DNA of 64,000 nt from Pseudomonas sp. A34-9 (GCF_029543085.1 NZ_CP119967.1:3250501-3314500), one strand, 5' to 3'. Shown: positions 44,259-55,013, counted from the first letter of the stretch. The notes: a model not told the origin generated them from the sequence alone. Translations and numbers: made by a program.

Positions 44259-45923
44259 ATGCGCGATTACTTGTCTGCTACCCAACAGTTCAACTATCAG
44301 CACACCGTGGATGCCGCGCTCAGCGGTACGCTTGCGGCGCTCAACGCCTGCGTCGAATGTTGTGACCGTCATGCCTTGCCTGGGCGCATTGCCTTGTTCT
44401 GGGAAGGCCGCGACGGTGCCAGTGCGACGTATACCTTCAGCGATCTGCAAGACAAAGCCGCGCGTTTTGCCAATTTCCTCCTCGCCCAAGGCGTGCAGAA
44501 GGGCGACAAAGTCGCCGGCCTGCTGCCGCGTAACATCGAATTGCTCATCACCGTGTTCGCCACCTGGCGCATCGGCGCGGTGTATCAACCCTTGTTCACC
44601 GCGTTCGGCCCCAAAGCCCTCGAACATCGCCTGAGCAGCTCCGGCGCCAAAGTCGTGGTGACCGATGCGGTCAATCGGCCGAAACTCGCTGAAGTCGCCG
44701 ATTGCCCAACCCTCGTCACCGTCGGCGGCGCGAAAGGTCAGGGCATCGTCCGTGGCGACTTCAGCTTCTGGGCCGAACTGGCCAATTATTCCAATGTGTG
44801 TGAACCGGTACTGCTGACCGGCGAAGACCCGTTTCTGCTGATGTTCACCTCGGGCACCACCGGCCCGTCGAAAGCGCTGTCAGTGCCGCTCAAAGCCATC
44901 GTCGCGTTCCAGAGTTACACCCGCGACGCCGTCGATCTGCGCCCGGAAGACTCGTTCTGGAACGTCGCCGATCCGGGCTGGGCCTACGGCATCTACTTCG
45001 GCGTCACCGGCCCGCTGTCGATGGGCCATCCGATCACCTTTTACGATGGCCCGTTCACCCTCGAAAGCACCTGCCGGGTGATCAACAAGTACGGCATCAC
45101 CAACCTCACCGGTTCGCCAACGGCTTATCGCTTGCTGATTGCCGGCGGCGACGCGTTCGCCAAGTCGATCAAAGGCAAATTGCGCATCGTCAGCAGCGCC
45201 GGCGAACCGCTGAACCCGGAAGTGATCCGCTGGTTCGCCGACAACCTCGACGTGGTCATTCACGACCATTACGGCCAGACCGAACTGGGCATGGTGCTGT
45301 GCAACCACCACGGTCTCGACCACGCGGTTCACGTCGGCGCCGCCGGATTCGCATCGCCGGGCCATCGCATCGTCGTGCTCGATGACCAGTACAACGAACT
45401 CGGTGTCGGTCAGCCGGGCATTCTTGCCATCGACCGGCCGCAATCGCCGATGTGCTGGTTCGGTGGCTACGAAGGCGCGCCGACCAAAGCCTTCGTCGGC
45501 GATTACTACCTCAGCGGCGATACCGTGGAATGGAACCCGGACGGCAGCATCAGCTTCGTCGGCCGCAGTGATGACGTGATCACGACCTCCGGCTATCGCG
45601 TCGGCCCGTTCGATGTTGAAAGTGCGTTGATCGAGCACCCGGCGGTGGTCGAAGCGGCGGTGGTCGGCAAGCCCGATCCGGAGCGCACCGAACTGGTCAA
45701 AGCCTTTGTGGTGCTGAGTGCGCAATACCGCGCCGCGCCGGAGTTGGCCGAAGAACTGCGCCAACACGTACGCAAGCGTCTGGCCGCGCATTCATACCCG
45801 CGTGAAATCGAATTTGTCAGCGAATTGCCCAAGACCCCCAGTGGCAAATTGCAGCGCTTTATCTTGCGCAACCAGGAAATCGCCAAGGCTCAAGAGGCTG
45901 CGGCGCATAACGTTTCAGCTTGA
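44259..45923 (+). CDS. AMP-forming acyl-CoA synthetase
   Basis: A 554-residue adenylate-forming enzyme. The P-loop-like [11 protein letters not shown], the aromatic DHYGQTELG, the hinge [26 protein letters not shown] and the catalytic Lys in KTPSGKLQR are all present. It resembles medium or branched short-chain acyl-CoA synthetases; its place at the head of an isoleucine-type beta-oxidation cluster (compare P. putida PP_2213) suggests 2-methylbutyrate or similar substrates. ATG 44259 begins the conserved [13 protein letters not shown]. Confidence 0.92.
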   Translation: MRDYLSATQQFNYQHTVDAALSGTLAALNACVECCDRHALPGRIALFWEGRDGASATYTFSDLQDKAARFANFLLAQGVQKGDKVAGLLPRNIELLITVFATWRIGAVYQPLFTAFGPKALEHRLSSSGAKVVVTDAVNRPKLAEVADCPTLVTVGGAKGQGIVRGDFSFWAELANYSNVCEPVLLTGEDPFLLMFTSGTTGPSKALSVPLKAIVAFQSYTRDAVDLRPEDSFWNVADPGWAYGIYFGVTGPLSMGHPITFYDGPFTLESTCRVINKYGITNLTGSPTAYRLLIAGGDAFAKSIKGKLRIVSSAGEPLNPEVIRWFADNLDVVIHDHYGQTELGMVLCNHHGLDHAVHVGAAGFASPGHRIVVLDDQYNELGVGQPGILAIDRPQSPMCWFGGYEGAPTKAFVGDYYLSGDTVEWNPDGSISFVGRSDDVITTSGYRVGPFDVESALIEHPAVVEAAVVGKPDPERTELVKAFVVLSAQYRAAPELAEELRQHVRKRLAAHSYPREIEFVSELPKTPSGKLQRFILRNQEIAKAQEAAAHNVSA

Positions 45924-45939
45924 ATCAGGAAAGACAGTC

Positions 45940-46701
45940 ATGCAGATCGAGAACAAGGTTTTTATCGTCACTGGCGGCGCCTCCGGCCTCGGTGCCGCCA
46001 CCGCTGAGTTGCTGGTCAGTGCCGGCGCCAAAGTGATGCTGGTGGACATGAATGCCGACGCGGTCGCCGCGCAGGCCCAGCGTCTGGGCGCACAGAGTGT
46101 CGTCGCCGACATCAGCAACGAAGCCGCCGCCGAAGCCGCCGTGCAGGCGACGGTCGCAGCGTTTGGCAGCGTCAACGGTCTGGTCAACTGCGCCGGCATC
46201 GTCCGTGGCGAGAAGATCCTCGGCAAAAACGGCCCGCATGCGCTGAGCAGTTTCGCGCAAGTGATCAACGTCAACCTGATCGGCAGCTTCAATATGCTGC
46301 GCCTGGCCGCTGCGGCGATTGCCGAATCCGAGGCGAACGCAGACGGCGAGCGCGGTGTGATCATCAACACCGCATCGGTCGCGGCGTTCGACGGTCAGAT
46401 CGGGCAAGCCGCGTATTCTGCTTCCAAAGGCGCGATCGCCAGCCTGACGCTGCCCGCCGCCCGCGAACTGGCGCGCTTCGGCATCCGCGTGATGACCATC
46501 GCCCCGGGCATTTTCGAAACGCCGATGATGGCCGGCATGACCCCGGAAGTCCGCGAATCGCTGGCCGCCGGCGTACCGTTCCCGCCGCGTCTGGGCAAGC
46601 CCGCCGAGTACGCCGCACTGGTTCGGCATATCATCGAAAACAGCATGCTCAACGGCGAGGTGATCCGTCTCGACGGTGCCTTGCGCATGGCCGCCAAGTA
46701 A
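45940..46701 (+). CDS. Type II 3-hydroxyacyl-CoA dehydrogenase (SDR)
   Basis: A 253-residue short-chain dehydrogenase with TGGASGLG at the N terminus, NCAGI, and catalytic Tyr/Lys in YSASKG. It is of the HSD10 (type II HADH) group, including the long [18 protein letters not shown] region, which oxidises 2-methyl-3-hydroxybutyryl-CoA in isoleucine breakdown. ATG 45940 has CAGGAAAG before it. It lies 16 bp after the synthetase and 12 bp before the thiolase. Confidence 0.92.
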   Translation: MQIENKVFIVTGGASGLGAATAELLVSAGAKVMLVDMNADAVAAQAQRLGAQSVVADISNEAAAEAAVQATVAAFGSVNGLVNCAGIVRGEKILGKNGPHALSSFAQVINVNLIGSFNMLRLAAAAIAESEANADGERGVIINTASVAAFDGQIGQAAYSASKGAIASLTLPAARELARFGIRVMTIAPGIFETPMMAGMTPEVRESLAAGVPFPPRLGKPAEYAALVRHIIENSMLNGEVIRLDGALRMAAK

Positions 46702-46713
46702 GGAGCAATTGTC

Positions 46714-47907
46714 ATGACTATTTCCAACGATCCGATTGTTATCGTCAGCGCCGTGCGCACGCCAATGGGCGGTTTTCAGGGCGAATTGAAAAGCCTCACT
46801 GCACCGCAATTGGGTGCTGCCGCGATCAAGGCTGCGGTTGAACGCGCCGGTGTCGCCAGCGACGCGGTTGATGAAGTGCTGTTTGGTTGCGTGCTGCCGG
46901 CCGGCCTCGGTCAGGCACCCGCGCGTCAGGCCGCACTGGGCGCCGGGCTGGATAAATCGACACGTTGCACCACGGTCAACAAGATGTGCGGTTCGGGCAT
47001 GGAAACCACCATTCTGGCTCACGACATGCTGGTGGCTGGCAGTGCCGACGTGGTGATAGCCGGTGGCATGGAAAGCATGTCCAACTCGCCGTATCTGCTG
47101 GATCGCGCGCGTGCCGGTTACCGCATGGGCCATGGCCGTGTGCTTGACTCGATGTTCCTCGACGGCCTCGAAGACGCCTACGACAAGGGCCGCCTGATGG
47201 GCACCTTCGCCGAAGACTGCGCCGAAACCAACGGCTTCAGTCGGGAAGCGCAGGATGCCTTTGCTATCGCTTCGACCACGCGCGCGCAGCAGGCGATCAA
47301 GGATGGCAGTTTCAAGGACGAAATCGTCCCGCTGACCGTGACCGTCGGCAAAGAACAGGTGTTGATCAGCCATGACGAGCAGCCACCGAAAGCCAAACTG
47401 GACAAGGTCGCCTCGCTGAAACCGGCGTTCCGCGAAGGCGGCACGGTGACTGCAGCGAACTCCAGTTCGATTTCTGACGGCGCGGCGGCGCTGGTGCTGA
47501 TGCGTCAGTCGCAGGCGCAGAAGCTCGGACTGAAACCGTTGGCCGTGATCCATGGTCATGCCGCGTTCGCTGATACTCCCGGTCTGTTCCCGGTGGCGCC
47601 GATTGGCGCGATCAAGAAGCTGATCAAGAAAACCGGTTGGTCGCTGGGTGATGTCAATCTGTTCGAAGTGAACGAAGCGTTTGCCGTGGTCGGCATGGCG
47701 GCGATGACGCACCTGGAAATTCCCCACGACAAGTTGAATGTGCATGGCGGTGCCTGTGCCCTGGGCCATCCGATCGGCGCATCGGGGGCGCGGATTCTGG
47801 TGACGTTGCTGTCGGCGCTGCGCCAGAGAAAACAAAAACGCGGCATTGCGGCGATTTGCATCGGCGGCGGCGAAGCCACGGCGATGGCTGTGGAATGCCT
47901 CTACTAA
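46714..47907 (+). CDS. Acetyl-CoA acetyltransferase (thiolase)
   Basis: A 397-residue thiolase. The acylated Cys is in TTVNKMCGSGM (residue about 92), and the active-site His and second Cys are in GGACALGHPIGASGARI and CIGGGEA. With the SDR it should split 2-methylacetoacetyl-CoA to propionyl-CoA and acetyl-CoA. ATG 46714 follows AAGGAG. A REP pair separates it from the acyl-CoA dehydrogenase. Confidence 0.93.
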   Translation: MTISNDPIVIVSAVRTPMGGFQGELKSLTAPQLGAAAIKAAVERAGVASDAVDEVLFGCVLPAGLGQAPARQAALGAGLDKSTRCTTVNKMCGSGMETTILAHDMLVAGSADVVIAGGMESMSNSPYLLDRARAGYRMGHGRVLDSMFLDGLEDAYDKGRLMGTFAEDCAETNGFSREAQDAFAIASTTRAQQAIKDGSFKDEIVPLTVTVGKEQVLISHDEQPPKAKLDKVASLKPAFREGGTVTAANSSSISDGAAALVLMRQSQAQKLGLKPLAVIHGHAAFADTPGLFPVAPIGAIKKLIKKTGWSLGDVNLFEVNEAFAVVGMAAMTHLEIPHDKLNVHGGACALGHPIGASGARILVTLLSALRQRKQKRGIAAICIGGGEATAMAVECLY

Positions 47908-47920
47908 ACACACTCCCTCT

Positions 47921-48009
47921 GTAGGAGCTGTCGAGTGCAACGAGGCTGCGATCTTTTGATCTTGTTTTTAGATCAAGATCAAAAGATCGCAGCCTTCGGC
48001 AGCTCCTAC
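47921..48009. repeat. REP pair (family A), mixed arms, inside the operon
   Basis: Left arm is the long variant (GAGCTGTCGAGTGCAACGAGG), right arm standard (CCTTCGGCAGCTCCTAC). It lies between two co-directional genes and could act as an mRNA stabiliser or attenuator. Confidence 0.9.
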
Positions 48010-48044
48010 AGGGGACCGTGTGTAACCCGGATTAAGGATTCACC

Positions 48045-49172
48045 ATGATTCCCGACGAAGACCAAACCCAGATCCGCGACATGGCCCGGCAGTTCGCCGA
48101 GGAACGCCTCAAGCCGTTCGCCGCCGAGTGGGATCGCGAGCACCGTTTCCCCAAGGAAGCCATCGGTCAAATGGCTGAGCTTGGCTTCTTCGGCATGCTC
48201 GTGCCGGAGCAGTGGGGCGGTTGCGACACCGGTTACCTGGCGTACGCCATGGCCCTGGAAGAAATCGCCGCCGGTGACGGCGCCTGCTCGACGATCATGA
48301 GCGTGCACAACTCGGTCGGCTGCGTGCCGATCCTCAAGTTCGGCAACGACGATCAGCGCGAACGCTTCCTCAAGCCGCTGGCCAGCGGTGCCATGCTCGG
48401 TGCCTTTGCACTGACCGAACCGCAGGCCGGTTCCGACGCCAGCAGCCTGAAAACCCGTGCACGGCTGGAAGGTGATCACTACGTGCTGAACGGCTGCAAA
48501 CAGTTCATCACCTCCGGGCAAAACGCCGGGATCGTGATTGTCTTTGCGGTGACCGACCCGAGTGCCGGCAAGCGCGGCATCACTGCGTTTATCGTGCCGA
48601 CGGATTCGCCGGGCTACAAAGTCGCTCGCGTCGAAGACAAGCTCGGCCAACACGCCTCCGACACCTGCCAGATCCTCTTTGAAGACGTCAAAGTACCGGT
48701 GGCCAACCGCTTGGGCGAAGAGGGCGAGGGCTACAAGATTGCCCTGGCCAACCTCGAAGGCGGCCGTGTCGGCATCGCTTCGCAAGCGGTGGGCATGGCC
48801 CGCGCCGCATTCGAAGCGGCGCGTGATTACGCCCGTGAACGTGACACTTTCGGCAAGCCGATCATCGAGCATCAGGCAGTGGCTTTCCGCTTGGCTGACA
48901 TGGCCACGCAGATCGCCGTCGCCCGGCAGATGGTGCATTACGCCGCCGCCCTGCGTGACAGCGGCCAACCGGCACTGGTCGAGGCGTCGATGGCCAAACT
49001 GTTCGCTTCGGAAATGGCCGAGAAGGTCTGTTCAATGGCGTTGCAAACCCTCGGTGGTTACGGTTACCTCAACGACTTCCCGCTGGAACGCATCTACCGC
49101 GACGTGCGCGTCTGCCAGATCTACGAAGGCACCAGCGACATTCAGCGCATGGTCATTTCGCGCAACCTATAA
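48045..49172 (+). CDS. Acyl-CoA dehydrogenase (2-methylbutyryl type)
   Basis: A 375-residue flavoenzyme of the short/branched-chain acyl-CoA dehydrogenase group. FAD-binding [17 protein letters not shown] and the catalytic Glu in [13 protein letters not shown] are clear. Its neighbours (SDR, thiolase, hydratase) point to oxidation of 2-methylbutyryl-CoA to tiglyl-CoA in isoleucine degradation. ATG 48045 is preceded by TTAAGGATTCACC. Confidence 0.92.
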   Translation: MIPDEDQTQIRDMARQFAEERLKPFAAEWDREHRFPKEAIGQMAELGFFGMLVPEQWGGCDTGYLAYAMALEEIAAGDGACSTIMSVHNSVGCVPILKFGNDDQRERFLKPLASGAMLGAFALTEPQAGSDASSLKTRARLEGDHYVLNGCKQFITSGQNAGIVIVFAVTDPSAGKRGITAFIVPTDSPGYKVARVEDKLGQHASDTCQILFEDVKVPVANRLGEEGEGYKIALANLEGGRVGIASQAVGMARAAFEAARDYARERDTFGKPIIEHQAVAFRLADMATQIAVARQMVHYAAALRDSGQPALVEASMAKLFASEMAEKVCSMALQTLGGYGYLNDFPLERIYRDVRVCQIYEGTSDIQRMVISRNL

Positions 49173-49184
49173 ACCCAACCCCTT

Positions 49185-49267
49185 GTAGGAACTGCCGCAG
49201 GCTGCGATCTTTTGACTTTGATTTTTTAAAACAGGATCAACAGATCGCAGCCTGCGGCAGCTCCTAC
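49185..49267. repeat. REP pair (family A), inside the operon
   Basis: Arms GTAGGAACTGCCGCAGG and CCTGCGGCAGCTCCTAC between the acyl-CoA dehydrogenase and hydratase genes, the second REP pair in this gene string. Confidence 0.9.
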
Positions 49268-49291
49268 AGGGGGCGAATTGAGGAGTTATGT

Positions 49292-50065
49292 ATGACTTAC
49301 GAAACCATTCTGCTGGAAACCCACGGCCGCGTTGGCCTGATCACCCTGAACCGCCCGCAAGCGCTGAATGCCCTGAATGCGCAACTGGTCAGCGAAGTGA
49401 ACCAGGCCCTTGATGCGCTGGAAGCCGATGTGAACATCGGTTGCATCGTCCTCACTGGCTCGAAAAAGGCCTTTGCCGCCGGCGCCGACATCAAGGAAAT
49501 GGCCGAGCTGACCTACCCGCAGATCTACATGGACGACCTGTTCAGCGACAGCGATCGCGTGGCTAACCGCCGTAAGCCGATCATCGCGGCGGTCAACGGT
49601 TTCGCCCTCGGCGGTGGCTGTGAACTGGCGTTGATGTGCGACTTCATTCTGGCCGGTGACAACGCAAAATTCGGTCAACCGGAAATCAATCTCGGTGTGT
49701 TGCCGGGCATGGGCGGCACCCAGCGCCTGACTCGCGCCGTCGGCAAGGCGAAAGCCATGGAAATGTGCCTGAGCGGGCGCTTGATTGATGCGGTTGAAGC
49801 TGAGCGGTGCGGCATTGTCGCGCGGATTGTACCGAGCGATGAGTTGCTGGACGAAGCGCTGAAGGTGGCGACGGTGATTGCCAGCAAGTCGCTGCCGATT
49901 GCGATGATGGTCAAAGAGAGCGTGAATCGTGCCTTTGAAGTGAACCTGACTGAGGGCGTGCGCTTTGAGCGTCGGGTGTTCCATGCGGCGTTTGCCACGC
50001 AGGATCAGAAGGAAGGGATGGCGGCGTTCATTTCCAAGCGTGAGGCTGAGTTCAAGGGCAAGTAA
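49292..50065 (+). CDS. Enoyl-CoA hydratase
   Basis: A 257-residue crotonase with both catalytic Glu residues: [11 protein letters not shown] and [19 protein letters not shown]. The oxyanion AAGADIKEM is intact. It should hydrate tiglyl-CoA or short enoyl-CoAs. ATG 49292 follows GAGGAGTTATGT. It ends the plus-strand half of the cluster. Confidence 0.93.
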   Translation: MTYETILLETHGRVGLITLNRPQALNALNAQLVSEVNQALDALEADVNIGCIVLTGSKKAFAAGADIKEMAELTYPQIYMDDLFSDSDRVANRRKPIIAAVNGFALGGGCELALMCDFILAGDNAKFGQPEINLGVLPGMGGTQRLTRAVGKAKAMEMCLSGRLIDAVEAERCGIVARIVPSDELLDEALKVATVIASKSLPIAMMVKESVNRAFEVNLTEGVRFERRVFHAAFATQDQKEGMAAFISKREAEFKGK

Positions 50066-50084
50066 CGCCGTCAACAGCGAAGAG

Positions 50085-50420
50085 CCCCTCACCCTAACCC
50101 TCTCCCGGAGGGAGAGGGGACTGATTGGGGGATGCTTGAAATTTACGCCGACCTGATCCTGCTTAAGCGAATCCATAATCGACTCGATCTTTCAGGTCGA
50201 TGTCTCACGCCATACACCTCGATCGGCTCCCTCTCCCGGAGGGAGAGGGACTGCTAGGGGATGCTTCAGAGATACGCCGACCTGAAAGAGCTTTACCGAA
50301 TCCATAATCGACTTGGTTTATCCAATCGATAATCGACCCGGTCTCTCAGGTCGATGTATGACGCCAGACACCTCGGTCGGCTCCCTCTCCCTCTGGGAGA
50401 GGGCTGGGGTGAGGGTAAGG
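50085..50420. repeat. Cluster of CCCTCTCCC-type palindromic repeats
   Basis: Three inverted CCTCTCCC/GGGAGAGG hairpins (about 50099-50119, 50227-50250 and 50383-50404) flanked by CCCTCACCC and GGGTGAGGG ends. Between them lie repeats containing ATCCATAATCGACT, TCAGGTCGATGT and ACACCTCGGTCGGCTCC. The last two also occur inverted in the tandem array at 56.9-57.4 kb. This explains the 366-bp gap between two convergent genes. Confidence 0.85.
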
Positions 50421-50431
50421 GGCCGACACCA

Positions 50432-51583
50432 TCACAACTGATAGTTCTTCAGTTCCCGCGCAATGACCATCCGCTGAATCTCGCTCGAGCCTTCATAGAT
50501 CTGTGTAATCCGCGCATCACGGTAGTACTTCTCCACCGGATAGTCCTCCAGATACCCATACCCGCCATGAATCTGAATCGCCGACGAACACACCTTCTCG
50601 GCCATTTCCGAGGCAAACAGCTTGGCCTGCGAAGCCTCCGACAGGCACGGTTTGCCCGCCGTTCGCAGACGCGCCGCGTGCAGGATCATCAACCGCGCCG
50701 CGTTGATTTGCATGTGCATGTCGGCCAGCAGGTTGGCGATGCTCTGGTGCTCATTGATCGGTTTGCCGAACTGAATACGGTCGCGCGAATACACCAGCGC
50801 CGCTTCAAACGCCGCGCGGGCAATGCCCAGTGCTTGCGCGGCGATGCCAATGCGTCCGCCTTCAAGGTTGGACAGGGCGATCGCCAGACCTTTGCCGCGT
50901 TCGCCGAGCAGATTGGCCTCGGGAATGCTGCAGTTGTTCAGCGTCACCGCGCAGGTATCCGAAGCGCGGATGCCCATCTTGTGTTCGGTGCGATCGACGA
51001 TGAAACCCGCCGTATCGGTAGGCACCAGAAACGCCGAAATACCTTTCTTGCCCAAGTCCGGATCCGTCACCGCAAACACAATCGCCAGCTTCGCCCGTTT
51101 GCCATTGCTGACAAATTGCTTGGCGCCGTTGATCACCCACTGGCCGTCACGCAGTTCGGCGCGGGTGCGCAGGTTGTGCGCTTCCGAACCGGCCTGAGGT
51201 TCGGTCAGGCAGAAGCAACCGATGGTTTGCCCACTGGCAAGATCCGCCAGCCAGGTCTGTTTCTGCGCTTCGCTGCCGTAGTTGAGCACCGGGCCGCAGC
51301 CGACCGAATTGTGGATGCTCATGAAGGCGCCAGTCGCGCCGTCACCGGCGGAAATCTCTTCCACGGCCAAGGCGTAAGCAACGTAATCGACGTAGGTGCC
51401 GCCCCATTCTTCGGGTACCACCATGCCGAGCAAACCGAGTTCGCCCATCTTCGCGACGAGGGCGTCGTCGATCCAGCCAGCCTTTTCCCAGGCCTGCGCG
51501 TGCGGCGCGATTTCGCCACGGGCAAAGTCCCGGGCCATGTCGCGGATCATTACTTGTTCTTCAGTCAGTTCGAGATCGTGCAT
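50432..51583 (-). CDS. Acyl-CoA dehydrogenase (isobutyryl type)
   Basis: A 383-residue acyl-CoA dehydrogenase. [31 protein letters not shown] and the catalytic Glu in [23 protein letters not shown] are present. The close 3 bp link to a 3-hydroxyisobutyryl-CoA hydrolase-type gene suggests it oxidises isobutyryl-CoA to methacrylyl-CoA in valine catabolism. ATG 51583; it is the second gene of the minus-strand pair. Confidence 0.92.
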   Translation of the reverse strand: MHDLELTEEQVMIRDMARDFARGEIAPHAQAWEKAGWIDDALVAKMGELGLLGMVVPEEWGGTYVDYVAYALAVEEISAGDGATGAFMSIHNSVGCGPVLNYGSEAQKQTWLADLASGQTIGCFCLTEPQAGSEAHNLRTRAELRDGQWVINGAKQFVSNGKRAKLAIVFAVTDPDLGKKGISAFLVPTDTAGFIVDRTEHKMGIRASDTCAVTLNNCSIPEANLLGERGKGLAIALSNLEGGRIGIAAQALGIARAAFEAALVYSRDRIQFGKPINEHQSIANLLADMHMQINAARLMILHAARLRTAGKPCLSEASQAKLFASEMAEKVCSSAIQIHGGYGYLEDYPVEKYYRDARITQIYEGSSEIQRMVIARELKNYQL

Positions 51584-51586
51584 GGC

Positions 51587-52693
51587 TCAGCTCCCGCTCT
51601 CGGCAAATTCGTCAAAGAAACTCGCGACATGGCCTGCGTCCAGCGCAGCCAGGGTCGGCGGGTTCCAGCGCGGTGTCTTGTCTTTATCAATCAGCAGGGC
51701 GCGCACGCCTTCGATCAGGTCGCCACGGGCGAACCACTGGCGATCCAGATGCAACTCGAGTGCGAAGCACTGTTCCAGGCTCAAGTGCCGGCCACGACGA
51801 AGCATCTCCAGCGTCACGGCCATGGCCAGCGGTGAGCGGGTTTCCAGCAGATCAGCCGTGGTGGTCGCCCATTCGTGGCTGTCGGCGACAGTCACCGCGC
51901 GAAGCTGCTCAACCATGCTCGGCACATCCGCCAGGGCGAAGAAGTGGTCGATCGCCGGGCGCAAGGCCTCAAGCGGCGCATCGGGCAGGGTTTGCACGGC
52001 GTGTTTGGCCAGCAGGTTTTGCAGCGCCTTGAGCGGCGTGTCCTGCCATTCCATCTGATCCAGTCGTTCGTCGAGCAGCGCCAGTTTGCTGCTGTCCAGA
52101 TACCAGTCGGCCAGCCCGCAATACAGCGCATCGGCCGCACGGATCTGCACGCCGCTGACACCCAGATAAATCCCCAGCTCACCGGGAATACGTGGCAGGA
52201 AATAACTGCCACCGACATCCGGGAAATAACCGATGGCCACCTCCGGCATCGCCAGTCGGCTCCGCTCGGTGACCACGCGCAGATCGGCGCCTTGCACCAG
52301 GCCCATGCCGCCGCCGAGGACAAAACCGTCCATCAAGGCCAGTACCGGTTTGCGGTAGTGATGAATCGTCAGGTCGAGGGCATATTCCTCAACGAAGAAA
52401 TCTTCGTGCAGCGTGTCGCCGCTTTTGAAACTGTCGTAAAGGGAACGGATGTCGCCACCGGCGCAGAAGGCTTTTTCACCGGCACCGCGCAGGACCACCG
52501 CATGCACATCGGCGTCAGTCGCCCAGGCATCGAGTTGCTGTTGCAGCAGACGCACCATGTCGAGGGTGATGGCATTGAGACCGGCGGGGCGATTGAGGGT
52601 CAGGTGACCGATGTGGTTGCGAACCTCGGCCAGCACTTCGTGTTGCGTGGCATCCATGGACGGTGTCCGCTGGGATGAAGCCTGAGCTGTCAT
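51587..52693 (-). CDS. 3-hydroxyisobutyryl-CoA hydrolase-type crotonase
   Basis: A 368-residue crotonase-fold protein longer than a hydratase, as HIBCH members are. The family core GGGMGLVQGADLRVVTERSRLAMPEVAIGYFPDVGGSYFLPR contains the catalytic Glu (MPE) and Asp (FPD). It cleaves 3-hydroxyisobutyryl-CoA to free acid in valine breakdown. ATG 52693 follows GGGAG. Three bp separate it from the acyl-CoA dehydrogenase; the intermediate hydratase step may use the enoyl-CoA hydratase at 49292. Confidence 0.92.
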   Translation of the reverse strand: MTAQASSQRTPSMDATQHEVLAEVRNHIGHLTLNRPAGLNAITLDMVRLLQQQLDAWATDADVHAVVLRGAGEKAFCAGGDIRSLYDSFKSGDTLHEDFFVEEYALDLTIHHYRKPVLALMDGFVLGGGMGLVQGADLRVVTERSRLAMPEVAIGYFPDVGGSYFLPRIPGELGIYLGVSGVQIRAADALYCGLADWYLDSSKLALLDERLDQMEWQDTPLKALQNLLAKHAVQTLPDAPLEALRPAIDHFFALADVPSMVEQLRAVTVADSHEWATTTADLLETRSPLAMAVTLEMLRRGRHLSLEQCFALELHLDRQWFARGDLIEGVRALLIDKDKTPRWNPPTLAALDAGHVASFFDEFAESGS

Positions 52694-52840
52694 CAGTAAC
52701 TCCCTGCTTTTATTGTCTTTATTCGAGAAGCTCGCGCGCGAGCGTTAACCGATCGTAACAGTGCAAATTTGCCCTGTACAACCGGGATATTCGCAGGGGG
52801 AGTTTGCGTTTTTACCTTGGTCGAAAATGTGCGCGCTCAT

Positions 52841-52923
52841 GTAGGAGCTGCCGAAGGCTGCGATCTTTTGATCTTGCCCTTAAATGAAAAAATCAACAGA
52901 TCGCAGCCTGCGGCAGCTCCTAC
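52841..52923. repeat. REP pair (family A)
   Basis: Arms GTAGGAGCTGCCGAAGG and CCTGCGGCAGCTCCTAC, upstream of the valine-type pair and downstream of the HPP gene. Confidence 0.9.
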
Positions 52924-52931
52924 ACAGGGGA

Positions 52932-53618
52932 TCAGGTGAAGGTTTGGGTAATGCTGCGGCGCTTGGCGTGCAGTTCGCTGGTGTGGATCAGTTGTTCGAG
53001 GTCTTCGGGGGTGATGTCGATGAAGGCTTCCATATCGGCCAACGCGAGTTTGAGGTCTTCAGCGGTGATCGCCTGACTGTCGACCGCGGCCACCATCGGC
53101 GCTGGGTCAGCGGGGCGTTTCGGGTAACGAATGCGTGTCAGGTTGTTGTAGGCGAGGGCACTGAGCAGCATGCACGCCGCGCCGAGCATCACCGGTTCCA
53201 TGGCTTTCCAGTCCAGGGCGATGGTCGCGGGGTCCGCCAGTACCAGCGTCAGTGCCAACGCCCCGGCCGGTGGATGCAGGCAACGCAGCCAGCACATCAG
53301 AATCAGCGCCGTGCCCGCCGCCAGGCACGCGCTGCCGAGCGTCCGCCCGAGCACATGGGCCACCAGCAACGCGACGACACCCGCACATAAATACCCGCCA
53401 AGAATCGACCACGGCTGAGCGAGAGCGCCAGAGGACACGGCAAACAGCAGCACGGCTGATGCCCCCAGCGGGCCAATCAGGTGATAGGCGACTTCATGGC
53501 CAAACACCTGCGCGCACAACCACACGCTGAACAATGTGCCCAGCGCCATGCCGATGGCGGCGCGGCTCCATTCGGTCGGGCGGGTATTGATGGCGGCAGG
53601 CAACCAGCGAGCGAGCAT
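52932..53618 (-). CDS. HPP family membrane protein
   Basis: A 228-residue protein with about five hydrophobic segments and the eponymous HPP in CLHPPAGALALTLVL. The C-terminal ~75 residues are soluble and acidic (SQAITAEDLKLALADMEAFIDITPEDLEQL). HPP proteins of bacteria and plants are linked to nitrite/ion transport in some cases; the role here is unknown. ATG 53618 follows AAGGATTGG; the frame is open to 53738 but the extension lacks hydrophobic or conserved character. Confidence 0.85.
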   Translation of the reverse strand: MLARWLPAAINTRPTEWSRAAIGMALGTLFSVWLCAQVFGHEVAYHLIGPLGASAVLLFAVSSGALAQPWSILGGYLCAGVVALLVAHVLGRTLGSACLAAGTALILMCWLRCLHPPAGALALTLVLADPATIALDWKAMEPVMLGAACMLLSALAYNNLTRIRYPKRPADPAPMVAAVDSQAITAEDLKLALADMEAFIDITPEDLEQLIHTSELHAKRRSITQTFT

Positions 53619-53775
53619 GTGAATCCAATCCTTGCAGCAAATTCGAGGCAAAAAAAAGGACTTGTCCGGCATATCCGGAAAGCCCTCGAAGCGTTCCAAC
53701 ATTGGGGGAGGAACGTGCACAGTGTGCCGATCAATCACGATGCTGACAAATTCATATTAATGAAGACTTAGTGCA

Positions 53776-54954
53776 TTAATTTTGCACTGAAGCCGCTCGC
53801 CGTCCACTGAGGAAACACAGGGTGCCGCCAAACGCGGTGAGTGCGCTCAAGGCGTAGAACATCGTCGGTGCCGGTGTGTGCATCAACAGGAAGCCGCAGA
53901 TCACCGGGCTCAGCGCGCCGCCCAGCGCGGCCAGATTCTGCGCGCCGTAGTAGCTGCCGCGCAGTTCGTCCGGGGCCAGGGTGTCGACGAAGAGGAACTC
54001 CGACGGGTAAATGATCATTTCGCCAAGGGTGAAAACGAACATGGCGATGCACCAACTGAGCAAGCTGTCGGCAAGGCTGAAACCGATCAAGCCGAGGATG
54101 AACAGGCTGGTGCCGGCGGCGATCCAGTAGCGCAGTTTTTCGCGACTGAGGAAACGGCCGATCTGATATTGCAGGAGGATCACCGTGATCGCGTTGCAGG
54201 CGAGCAGGGCGGCCATGACTTGCAAGGCGCGCCTGGAATCACTGACCACCAGCAGGTATTGCGACAGATACAGGGTGAATCGCCCGTGCACCACGGTGCT
54301 GAGCAGGCAACCGCAGGTGAACATGATCAAGGTGCGATCGTTTTTCAGGGTCACCAGGGTTTTCAGGAAGCTTTGCGGCTGACTGATCACGGCGACCGCT
54401 TCGGCGTCTTTCGGTATGCCGATCATCAGGAAGATGCTGCCGAAGGCGATCGCCGCCGCAATCAGAAACGGCGCAATCGGATAATGCCCGGCGATTACCA
54501 CGCCGAGCATCGGCCCGGTGGCGTAGCCGATGTTGGTCAGCGTGTAACGCAAGGAAAACGCCTTGGCTCGTTGGCTCATCGGCAGTTTTTCACTGAGGAT
54601 CGCCTTGGAGCCGATGAGGAACAGCGCCGACGCGGTCTCGGTGATCACCAGTGTGGCGGTGGTCAGGTACAGATCTTTGGCAAACGTCAGCAGGACGAAA
54701 CCGATGGCGCTGGAGAGCATCGCGACAATCAGCAGCCGACGTTTTTCCAGGCGATCGATGATGTAGCCGCCGTACAGCGCGAGCAGGGTGGCGATAAACA
54801 CCGCAATGCCCAGCAGCAGCCCGACGTCCTGTTGGTTGAGGCCCAGTTTGGTGCTCAGAAACAGCGTCAGCAGCGGACTGGTGATGGCGCGGCTGACGAC
54901 GATGGTCAGCGAGACGATCATCAGACGGCGGATGACGAGCGAGTAAGTGGCCAC
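53776..54954 (-). CDS. MFS transporter
   Basis: A 392-residue carrier with 12 membrane segments and the motif GYIIDRLEKRRLLI in loop 2-3. The profile resembles MdtH-like drug efflux proteins (SRAITSPLLTLFLSTKLGL, FMIYPSEFLFVDTLAP region). Substrate unknown. It lies upstream of the deacetylase pair with the same orientation but 128 bp apart, so an operon is not certain. Confidence 0.87.
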   Translation of the reverse strand: MATYSLVIRRLMIVSLTIVVSRAITSPLLTLFLSTKLGLNQQDVGLLLGIAVFIATLLALYGGYIIDRLEKRRLLIVAMLSSAIGFVLLTFAKDLYLTTATLVITETASALFLIGSKAILSEKLPMSQRAKAFSLRYTLTNIGYATGPMLGVVIAGHYPIAPFLIAAAIAFGSIFLMIGIPKDAEAVAVISQPQSFLKTLVTLKNDRTLIMFTCGCLLSTVVHGRFTLYLSQYLLVVSDSRRALQVMAALLACNAITVILLQYQIGRFLSREKLRYWIAAGTSLFILGLIGFSLADSLLSWCIAMFVFTLGEMIIYPSEFLFVDTLAPDELRGSYYGAQNLAALGGALSPVICGFLLMHTPAPTMFYALSALTAFGGTLCFLSGRRAASVQN

Positions 54955-55013
54955 GGGGAATCGAATGTCCTTATTTCAGTTGTTTGTGTGTTCGGCTTTA
55001 GACCGGGTCGCAT

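Noticed and set aside
45925..47940. A 671-residue minus-strand frame opposite the SDR and thiolase genes
   Set aside because: Spans two well-defined plus-strand genes and a repeat; it is rich in His, Arg and Gln, typical of GC-driven antisense frames.
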